From positions 21,805,781-21,869,780 of the forward strand of contig NC_072469.1 of the NCBI RefSeq assembly GCF_027596085.1: a DNA stretch of 64,000 nucleotides. The letters run 5' to 3'. The notes under the pieces were generated by a model, which saw only the letters and a program-made list of their open reading frames with translations, was not told where the DNA came from and did not search any database. Shown in pieces: positions 45,104 through 64,000 of the stretch (the stretch's first letter is position 1; each line of letters starts with the position of its first letter). This DNA is from Anoplopoma fimbria. Taxonomy: Eukaryota > Chordata > Actinopteri > Perciformes > Anoplopomatidae. Position numbers and translations under genes: made by a program.

Positions 45104-45525
45104 GTAAGGGGTGGGGAAGGGAGCTTGAGGGGTTGTTGAGATAAGGAGAGAAGGACTGTGTTTACTGGAAAGTCAACCCTCAAGAAATGTACCAAACAAT
45201 GGCATGTTTGTCTGCCAAATATGACCTTTTAACCATCTCTGTTATCTTCCCCGTACTTCATCTGTCATTTCAACATGCTGTTACCGTGTAAACTATATAG
45301 GAAGGGAGCTTCCCTGTTAGCTGTTCCCTTATATCTTCAGGTTGCATTTGTATGTTCCAGGTTTATTATATGGAGTGTTATGTTGGCCTTTATTAGGTAC
45401 GCTGTCCCTGCCGCTGTCCTCGCTGTTTGCCAGTTTCCCCCTTCTTTGCTTAGATGCATAGTCTTCCTGTGCCTTTTTAATCACTTTTCACCCGTTTTGG
45501 CCAATAAAAGCTCTGCACACTGAAG
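45104..45525 (+). other. abhd10: abhd10 3' UTR with AATAAA at 45,503-45,508
   Basis: Follows the TGA stop. The AATAAA hexamer at 45,503-45,508 followed by 'ctctgcacactgaagtgc' makes this a likely polyadenylation point, giving a 3' UTR of about 420 nt. Confidence 0.6.
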
Positions 45526-46770
45526 TGCAGGTCTCAGTCTGTTACCACAACCAACACAACATAATCGACTGACAAACGTCAACTATCTTTATGAATTAAA
45601 ATACAGCGCTGTTGAGATTGAAATGCATACACAATACTTCATTTCTAAAAGTACTTTAAAATTTTAAGAAATTGGGAGCTGAATTACAGGAACCTATATT
45701 GGATCAAAAGTTAGGTGCTATCGAGTGAGTGCAAATTTTAAAAGTGACCCCAACTCAAATCACCATGATCGCGAAAACAAATAAAAAGGGGATTTCAAAA
45801 TACGGGTATTTTCTTTTATACAAATCCAAATTAAGTAAAGGGCCAAAAATTGTACAGAAAGGCAATTTGCCAGGTATACTAACAGCATGTCAACACCATG
45901 AATCACTGTGCTATATTGTGAATCAAAATCAAGAGTTGTAGGCTGCAGACGTGAGTTTTACTTTTGTTAGCAGAATATTCTGTTATGTCTCCACATACCT
46001 ATTGCCCTTTAGCCATGGAGAGGCCTGCCGAATGCAGCCGTTGGACTGTTGATTATTAACACTTAATTGACAACTAGCTGCTCGATGCTCAATGGGGCGA
46101 AACCGGCCGCTTTACTCCCTTGGGTCCACTTAACTGCAGCAGTGACCTTTAACTCATGGCTGAGCTATGTAGTCAGTCATTTTTGTGACAAAACTAAAAT
46201 GAAACATCAATTTATGGGAGCATACAGCATGACCGCTGTAATGCAATCAGAAGAGATCATGCATATGGCATTGCATCTGGTGATGTTTTACTAAGTGCTC
46301 CCTTTTAGTTCTTGTACATAAAGCATATTTTTGTTTACCAGGCAACGCTTTGTAAGTACGGTAGATATATTGTTTAGCAGCATAACGCAACATTAAACAA
46401 ACACCAAAAACATTTAATTCAGTAAGCAAAAGGAAATGTCTGTTATCACTGAAACTAAGAGGGACCGATTCCTTAACAAACACCATAAAAGTCTTAATGT
46501 TTGCAGGTAGACCAACTGCTGGTTAAAGCAGCTATTCTAACAAGATAACATAAGCAAACACCCACTCTGCTCAGTGCCCTGGTGCCATTGAGCAAGGCAC
46601 TGAATCTACCAGTTATGAGGAGTCGAAAAGTGGAATTTCAAGAGTTTTTTAAAAGGATAATAAGAAAGGAATGTGTCGCCATCACGGTCATTGCTGATGG
46701 TCCACTCCATGCTGCTTAAAGGCTGAGCAGGCAGTGTGTGCAGGCTGTGTGGACCCTCCTCGGGGAGTTG
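45526..46770. other. Intergenic DNA between abhd10 and tagln3
   Basis: No gene seen. A fragment at 46,575-46,610 ('gtgccattgagcaaggcact') resembles part of a common fish SINE-type repeat. The last few hundred bases should contain tagln3 upstream control sequence. Confidence 0.5.
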
Positions 46771-46780
46771 CCATATAAAG
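46771..46780 (+). promoter_or_regulatory. tagln3: tagln3 TATA box overlapping a CArG-like decamer
   Basis: TATAAA at 46,774-46,779 lies inside CCATATAAAG, which differs from the SRF-binding consensus CC(A/T)6GG at one position. A first non-coding exon with a good donor follows, so a start near 46,800 is plausible. Assignment to tagln3 rests on position and the downstream splice sites. Confidence 0.5.
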
Positions 46781-46802
46781 TAGTGACCCTCCCTCCCGGA
46801 CA

Positions 46803-46911
46803 GAGCCAGCTCTCCATGGACGCCTCAGCAGCTCAGCATCCTCAGCCCTGCCCAGCTCAGCGCATCTCACACGGTGACTCGGACCAAATCACACCGCAAT
46901 CTTCTTTAACA
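46803..46911 (+). other. tagln3: Probable tagln3 non-coding first exon
   Basis: Lies 25-30 nt after the TATA box and ends at a GTAAGT donor (46,912). The coding exon begins after an AG acceptor at 47,796. The 5' limit is a guess from the TATA position. Confidence 0.45.
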
Positions 46912-47449
46912 GTAAGTGTCGCCTTTAGTGAATAAACCTGCTTTGGGTGCATGCCATGATGGATACAATACTGTTTCCTGTGTCGCAGCCGGAGTGAGAG
47001 CTTTGCGCAGTTTGTAAATGTGTTTGAAGCAGCTGCATGGTGCGTAGCAGGGTGGTGTGATGTTTAGATGGAGGGATTTACTTTGGATTTTTCCCAATTT
47101 GACTGACTATTTATTGCGCCCAATAACAGATGCATTAAAAACAATGAACAAACCTTTCAATGCGGCACATGAGGGCTGACGTAATTGAATTAAACTCGAT
47201 TGCAGGCTATATTTAGAAGCTGCTGGAGGTGTCGTTGTATGGATGCCTGTTTTGTTAGGAGACAAACTTTGTGAAAAAAACCCATTTGATTGTTTGATTC
47301 TGTTCATGGTGACTGCCTACTGGAGGTCACACTGTCACCATCACATGTGGCGCATCACTGGACACAGCGTGCCGGAAACGGGCTTGGTGGTTACCATGGT
47401 GATGCAGGGGGTGTCCCTGTGCGGGACTCTGCCATGGACCACACCCTGC

Positions 47450-47493
47450 TGCTCCATCACTGCTCCATCACTGCTCCATCACTGCTCCATCAC
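47450..47493 (+). repeat. 11-bp tandem repeat x4
   Basis: Four exact copies of TGCTCCATCAC in the presumed first intron of tagln3. Confidence 0.95.
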
Positions 47494-47671
47494 CTCCAGC
47501 CTCCAGAGAGAGAGGGCAGCATGTTGAGCTGTTAAGGGACAGAATAAAAACTGGCTTTTGGAGCTTTTCTTCAAACATTAAAATGATTCATAATAGTGCT
47601 CTAATGCATTAGTTTTTCATTATAGTAAACAGATTTTTTTTTTGCTCTAAAAAGAGTTTTAGTTATCCTGA

Positions 47672-49373
<1,702 letters not shown>

Positions 49374-50255
49374 ACCACTCACTAACTAACCTCCTCCCCC
49401 TGCTTCTAGACCTTATTTTCTACTAAGGTTGTAGCCCCGATATACCTCCATGTCCTCTCTAGCACCTGCCATGTTAGCCTCGAATATCCTTGAATTGCTG
49501 CTTTCCCAAACTGTGTTCTATCTAAAAAGAAAAAAAATGATGTCAAATACTCTCTTCCTGTTCCTCTTTTCCCATGTTGCCATGTGCTCCCCCCCCCCCC
49601 CCTCTTTGTTTATTTATATGTCTAAAAAATTACTTAATGTGAAACTCAAAGTCATTTAACATCAATTTAGTCTCGTAGAAAATGTAAGATTAAAAATCTC
49701 TTTACAAAAGAAACCATCAGTGTTATTTACCTTTTAAATCTGAAATACTGTAAGCCACGGTTACAACATGCTGTATTCTACTTATGTATACATTTTTACG
49801 TTTAGTCATTGTTTCAGGATGATCTGTACCGATGTACTTATTTAGCCATCTAACCTAATGGACTCATTAGTTTAGACAATGTCTCTGCTGTGTCGTCTGA
49901 GGACTTTTTGCAGTATCCTCTGTAACCAAATCAACCTCACGTTGTCCCTGGTTAAGGGACTACAGAGACCGGGATCTGATATACTGGTCTAAAAATATAA
50001 ATTAGTTTCATTCATTCTGAGTCATGCCCTTGTTATTTGTTTTGTTAGATTATATATTTGTCCATGATGTGTCCATGCAAGTAAATGTGCAGAAGCCAAC
50101 ATGTTCAACAGTGAAGTTTCAATATTTGGTGCCAGGTAAAGACGTTGCTTGAATGTGCACTTTGATGTATTGTCTTGTTTATATTTTTTAAATATATTTA
50201 TATCTGGAGGCTTGTGAGAAGAAGTATTGAAAAATTAAAGAATGTGAACATATAT
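49374..50255 (+). other. tagln3: tagln3 3' UTR (probable)
   Basis: AT-rich sequence after the stop, with a C14 run at 49,589-49,602 and an ATTAAA hexamer at 50,234-50,239 as a candidate polyadenylation signal. The end is inferred. Confidence 0.45.
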
Positions 50256-51563
50256 TTGTGTCTGTCTGTGTAACACACGAGCTGGGTATCTCGATAACTG
50301 GGACGTCGGGGGTTTATGCTAAATGCTCCGGGTGTTGTGTGTTGCGTGTTTTTCTTATCTTGGTTTTATGTTCCAGCTCCTCCCTTGCGCCCATCCCTCA
50401 TGTCTGTCCTCACTGTACACAATCTAATAAAGGGACAGCAGCACAGCTTAATGATTAGGTTGTTGGTTCCTCTACCAGTCCTGATTCAAGTCTGTGTGCC
50501 AGAAAACTCTTGACTCGCTGAGTGGCCTCGAGTAAGATATTAAACCCTTTGCTGGTGCTGTAATGTTGTTGAATGGCTGATCTTAACTTTGTGGAGGTGG
50601 TAGCAAAAACAGGAGAGCCACCAAAACTGCCAAAAAGTGTTTCTAAACCCCCTTCATTGTACTGTTCTTTGGGAATAGTTGTGGTACTCTATTTCTTTTG
50701 TATAGCCTTTACAAAACTATGGAAAGTCTGTGGCTTAAACATGGTTAACATTAAAGTCAGTCTAGCATCTAGATAACATCTGAAGGACACCGTCATTAAG
50801 ATAAGCATAAACCTTTGTCGAAGGCATTCTAGTGATGTTAGGCTTTGGACCACAAAAAGGTCACATTTAATGTCAGTGATCCAGTTTATGGGGTCAACTG
50901 TTGACATTTTAAAAAGCACATATGAGATAAAGCATGCATGAATTAACATTTTATTATCATTGTGTGACAAAATAGAGCACATTAAAATGCTGTCCTTTAA
51001 ATCATGGACTAAAGCAACTGCTAATATTAATCCAAGGCGTCCATTCTTAATGCCATCCTTTTATTGCTCAATTAAAAGTAAAATATTTTCCCTATGCAGA
51101 CAGCATGTGATCATTTGCTTAAGTTTAATTTCCTGTGTGCTTCACTGTATAGGAACGCAGCACATGTCAAACTATGTGGCCTTGTGCATGTCTGGCCCTG
51201 ACATACACTATGCTTATTATTATCCTTAACTGGACTGGAGAAGCATCTGAAGTGAATCAGGTAATGCGAAACAGACGGATTCAATGAGTAAACCACAAAC
51301 ACAGTGGGACCAATGAAATGGCTTTGAGGACTGAGTTCCCCCTCTTGTCCAAAGTTCTTCCAGCTTATGTTTTCTTTGGTTGGTGTCTTGGTTGTCTTTT
51401 GTTCCACTGTACTCGTCTTGAGTGTTCCTGTTTGATTACAATTAGATTCAATGCTGTCATATGAGTAGTGCATGTGCTTACGAGGCAAACTATGCTGTGC
51501 TTTTAGTCTAAAGGTATTTGCACAGTTGGATGTTAGTTGTGTTAGACAGGTGCATCAGGTACA
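50256..51563. other. Intergenic DNA between tagln3 and c1qtnf9
   Basis: No gene seen. A fragment at about 50,430-50,535 ('cacagcttaatgattaggtt', 'gagtggcctcgagtaagata') resembles a decayed tRNA-derived SINE. The c1qtnf9 promoter and any non-coding first exon should lie in the right part, but I cannot place them. Confidence 0.5.
50430..50535 (+). mobile_element. Possible tRNA-derived SINE relic
   Basis: A stretch with a B-box-like 'gattcaagtc' word and the 'ctgagtggcctcgagtaaga' word that resembles common fish SINE bodies. Very degenerate; the boundaries and family are uncertain. Confidence 0.3.
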
Positions 51564-52906
51564 ATGTTGCAGATGAGGGTTAGAGTCACTTTCTTGCTTC
51601 TTCTATTGGCAGTCCGGTGTGTGACACAGGAGGAAGCCCAGCGTAAAGGTTGTGTTTGTGGACACCCTGGAATACCAGGGGACCCTGGACACAATGGTAC
51701 GCCTGGCAGAGACGGCCGAGATGGACTCAGAGGTGACAAAGGTGATCAAGGTAAGTTTAAAACTTGAATCAATTAACTTTTTTTTCTTGTCTTAAACTTC
51801 ATCTTTGCAATTTATAATGACACTCATTTGTGAATTCCCCCATTAAAAGGTCAAGTAGGCCCTATTGGATCAGCAGGCATCAATGGTCACAAGGGAGACA
51901 ATGGAGAAGTTGGTATGTATATCTTCAGAATTAACTGCACCACTGAAAAATAAACAGATCTGTAAAGTAACCTGTGTTGAAAAGTTAATCTATTTTTACC
52001 AGCTGTACATACTTTACTTAAACACAAATTATTCATATATTTGTACCTTATCTGGCTTCCTGGAATATGTATGTACTGAAAAGTAAACTCTGACCATTAA
52101 AGGATGAGAGGTTAATTGTGTGCTTGTCATCTACAGGTGCAGTTGGCCCTGCAGGGCTCAAAGGAAAAAGGGGGGATAATGGAGAAAGGGGGCCCCCTGG
52201 GAAAATGGGGCCCCAAGGAGTCCAAGGGCCCATAGGCCTGAAAGGAAATAAGGGAGAGCTTGGGCTGCCTGGACCCCAAGGACCTAAAGGTGATTTGGGG
52301 CCAATTGGACCAGAGGGTCCGAAGGGGGAAATTGGCCTTCGAGGGGACAGAGGCATTCAGGGTCCACTGGGCCCCCCTGGCAGGCCAGGCTCTAAGGGGG
52401 AAATTGGTGTTCCAGGTCACAAGGGCAATATTGGTTATCGTGGTGAGAGGGGGTCTCGAGGAGAGCTAGGAGATAAGGGAGAGAAGGGAGATGCAGTTGT
52501 TATCTCTAAAAGTGCCTTCTCTGTGGGACTCACAGCGCAAAGTAAACTCCCAGCAGCCAATGCACCGATCCGGTTTGACAAGATCATTTACAATGCACAA
52601 AATAACTACAATGCACAAACAGGAAGATTCACGTGCTCCGCAGCAGGAGCCTATTTCTTCACCTACTACATCACCGTCTACTCCAGAAACGTGAAAGTGG
52701 CCCTGGTGAAGAATGGTGCAAAGATAATCCACACCACAGATACCTACCAGAGCAGCGAAGATCAGGCAGCAGGGGGCGCTGTGCTGCACCTGGATGTGGG
52801 GGACAAGGTATGGCTGCAGGTGGTTGGAGGAGAGCTGTTCAACGGGCTCTTTGCTGATGAAGATGATGACACCACCTTCTCTGGGTTCTTAATCTTTGGG
52901 ATTTAA
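51564..52906 (+). CDS. c1qtnf9: Complement C1q tumour necrosis factor-related protein 9 (CTRP9), 3 exons, 339 aa
   Basis: A secreted trimeric C1q/TNF-superfamily protein, an adiponectin-like circulating hormone in mammals (family knowledge). Exons: 51,564-51,750; 51,850-51,912; 52,137-52,906. Both introns are GT/AG in phase 1, splitting glycine codons of the collagen repeat, and the total closes to 340 codons including TAA. Signal peptide at about residues 1-21 (TFLLLLLAV core), then Cys30 and Cys32, candidate inter-chain disulfides. About 56 uninterrupted Gly-X-Y triplets follow from residue 33 to about 202, the same collagen length as in human CTRP9. The C1q globular head is 203-339 (SKSAFSVGL ... 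[18 protein letters not shown]). Human CTRP9 has 333 aa and the same [14 protein letters not shown] block. The first ATG has A at -3; a second in-frame ATG three codons later is weaker. Adjacency to spata13 matches human 13q12. Confidence 0.95.
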
Positions 52907-53475
52907 ACTAGGCATTGCTTCTTTAAAACTTCTGGTAAATGTTTTTTAACAAACTGATCAGTCAGGAGTATTGATCCTGCCTCTAAACTTTAGTTGACTC
53001 TATAATGCATTGTGCAATGTATTTAAGTGTGTTTGCTAAACTACTGTTCGGAGGTACTTGTACTCTACTTGAGCTTTTCCATTGTATGCTACTTTATTTC
53101 TTTTAATCCAGAGCGAAACATCATACATTTTTACTCCACTGCATTTATTTGACTACTGTGGTTGCTTTGCTGATTATAATTACAATGTTTTGTTACAGAT
53201 TAACTCCCCAGGAAAATAAAGTAGTTAAGAACAGCTCCACAATGTAACTTACCACATCAGTGATAATAACCCCACCTCACAAGGGCTATTTCTCAGCATG
53301 AGTACCTTTCTGTTGTTAGATTAAGTACATTTTACTACTTTATAATAATCTGAATTGTCTCCCACTGCTTGTATTGTATGTGCATTATGTAGTAAAATCG
53401 ATTTAAATTAGTTTTCTTAAAATATCTTGTACATGTGATTGTGATGGAATAAGATCACCAGCCTGTAAATAAAAA
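52907..53475 (+). other. c1qtnf9: c1qtnf9 3' region
   Basis: Contains AATAAA hexamers at 53,215-53,220 and 53,468-53,473. A dispersed repeat occupies 53,045-53,375, so if the distal signal is used the repeat is part of the 3' UTR. Confidence 0.4.
53045..53375 (+). repeat. Dispersed fish repeat (ACTCCACTGC type)
   Basis: 'acttgtactctacttgagct', 'tttttactccactgcattta' and 'tgagtacctttctgttgtta' match the same degenerate family as at 13,545-13,745. It is non-coding and lies just after c1qtnf9. Confidence 0.65.
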
Positions 53476-53929
53476 AAAATAACACCAGTAAACACCTGAA
53501 ATACAGGTGTGGTGTCATTTTAGGTGACAAGCAAAAGTGTTTTTCCTCGTTATAGTGTGACAATACAACATTCACGGAAGGAATGCTTACTCTGGTATTT
53601 GGGGATGGGCATGCACAACAGAAACTCCCGACACATTCATTGTGTTGGCAACATGACAAGAGGAAGACAGCAACCTGCAACTGCAAGGTCCAGTCTTATT
53701 GCCTGGATTTATTTACAATTATATAATTATGTCATGCAGATGCTAAATTAAAGTTAATTTCAATATAGCACATACAATAGATATACATTTTGGTATGAAG
53801 CAAATTAGCGACATTAGGCATAATAGTAATTAAACACGACCGGAAGCGGTTTGAAGTGAACTCTTCTGCAGCAGCAGTTTATTGTTTTATTTCTTCAATG
53901 GAGAGCGTTCCGCTGTGGGCGTGGCTTCA

Positions 53930-54125
53930 TCCGCTGCATTATGATTGGCTGCTAGCCGTGCGGTCACGCTGTGGTCAACCAATAAGCTCAATCGTAACCT
54001 GTGGAAGCCCCGCCCCTTGGAAACACTGCAACAAGTGCATTGATGATGCTTCCAGCTCCAGACCTTTAGAACCGCAGTCAACACCGAAATAACGAGCTTC
54101 CTCCAGATCAACGGATGACTCAGTG
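53930..54125 (+). promoter_or_regulatory. spata13: Probable spata13 promoter (CCAAT, GC box, AP-1)
   Basis: ATTGG (inverted CCAAT) at 53,944-53,948, CCAAT at 53,979-53,983, a GC box CCCGCCCC near 54,009-54,016 and a perfect AP-1 site TGACTCA at 54,116-54,122, all upstream of the first coding exon. There is no TATA box. The motif matches are exact; their use is inferred. Confidence 0.5.
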
Positions 54126-54507
54126 TTGCTTCTGTGCGGTTACCTGACTACCAGCAGGTTTTGCCGGTCGGTGAAAGAGAAGTAAAAACAAAAACTAGCG
54201 CAAAGTTGCGTAATTTAAGAAACAAAAGTTGCTCAGTGAGCTCATGTGCTAGCTCGCTAACTGCAGTGTGTGTGAGCAGGCAGGTCTGTCGACATGCTGC
54301 AGGGAGACTGGTGAGAACTTCTTCTTCTGGTACCCGACATGTGTGTGAGAGACGGGGAGGAGTGCGGAGCAGCGAGACGACGGAGCTCAGAGAAACCCAG
54401 GATCCTGCACCATGGCTGACCGACACACAGCTGCTCTGTGAGGACAGAGAGAGAGACACAGAGAGAGAGAGAGAGAGAGAGAGGTCAGGAGGACAACACC
54501 AGCCACT
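54126..54507 (+). other. spata13: Probable spata13 5' UTR with strong-context uORF
   Basis: GC-rich sequence between the promoter motifs and the MSR start codon. It contains several upstream ATGs. The one at 54,412 has a CACCATGG context and opens a nine-codon uORF (MADRHTAAL, stop at 54,439-54,441). A (GA)n tract at 54,461-54,484 lies about 24 nt before the main start. Confidence 0.45.
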
Positions 54508-63786
<9,279 letters not shown>

Positions 63787-64000
63787 GTAAGCTTTTACAG
63801 TTATGGTTTAAACCTGCTAGAAGCACATTGTTTTGAAAAACAGTGAAAATGCTTAGATAAATTCCCATTTACTGTGTATAAAACTGGAAATGTGGTCTGA
63901 TACTTAGTTTCAATGACTCAGGTGTTGCAATCATGGTTGGCTTAAGGCTGATCTAGTTGCTAGTGAAGGAATCCAAATTATGAAATTCAAGTTTAAAAGC
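63787..64000 (+). other. spata13: Start of next spata13 intron
   Basis: Follows a GTAAGC donor. The gene continues beyond the window. Confidence 0.7.

Noticed and set aside
52118..52136. ATG at 52,118 as the CTRP9 start
   Set aside because: It is upstream of the exon 3 acceptor. The real start with a signal peptide is at 51,564.

Overview
The window is vertebrate nuclear DNA, almost certainly from a ray-finned (probably percomorph) fish. It has short coding exons with GT/AG introns and very long (TG)n/(CA)n tracts. It also carries dispersed repeats that I recognise from percomorph genomes, including L2-type LINE 3' ends with a (TGTAA)n tail. The proteins align end to end with five vertebrate families. 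There is no bacterial, phage or CRISPR content.

Layout. Positions 1 to about 31,000 hold no gene that I can support. They contain microsatellites, several degenerate dispersed repeats, one inverted-repeat element of about 0.6 kb and a few motif-dense patches that could be enhancers. From 32,026 to 37,781 on the minus strand lies ythdf3 (m6A reader), rebuilt as five coding exons giving 618 aa. A 34-bp minisatellite, a perfect CRE and a GAA/TTC tract sit at its 5' end, followed by a local tandem duplication (38.55-40.15 kb). All later genes are on the plus strand: abhd10 (40,986-45,103, five exons, 290 aa), tagln3 (47,840-49,373, four coding exons, 199 aa), c1qtnf9/CTRP9 (51,564-52,906, three exons, 339 aa), and the 5' part of an ASEF-type RhoGEF, most likely spata13 (from 54,508, running off the right edge; 680 codons visible).

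Gene relationships. The genes do not form one pathway. From memory of human gene order, abhd10 and tagln3 are neighbours (3q13), and c1qtnf9 and spata13 are neighbours (13q12), while ythdf3 is on 8q12. The window therefore joins three human synteny blocks. The gene-free side is the 3' side of ythdf3. In human that side faces the YTHDF3-BHLHE22 gene desert, so the left 31 kb may be regulatory desert.

The most useful results are the spliced gene models (all junction phases close), the repeat architecture around the ythdf3/abhd10 interval, a (TG)77 tract 16 nt after a spata13 splice donor, a strong-context upstream ORF in spata13, and a His/Gln tract in YTHDF3. I found no convincing previously undescribed biological system.
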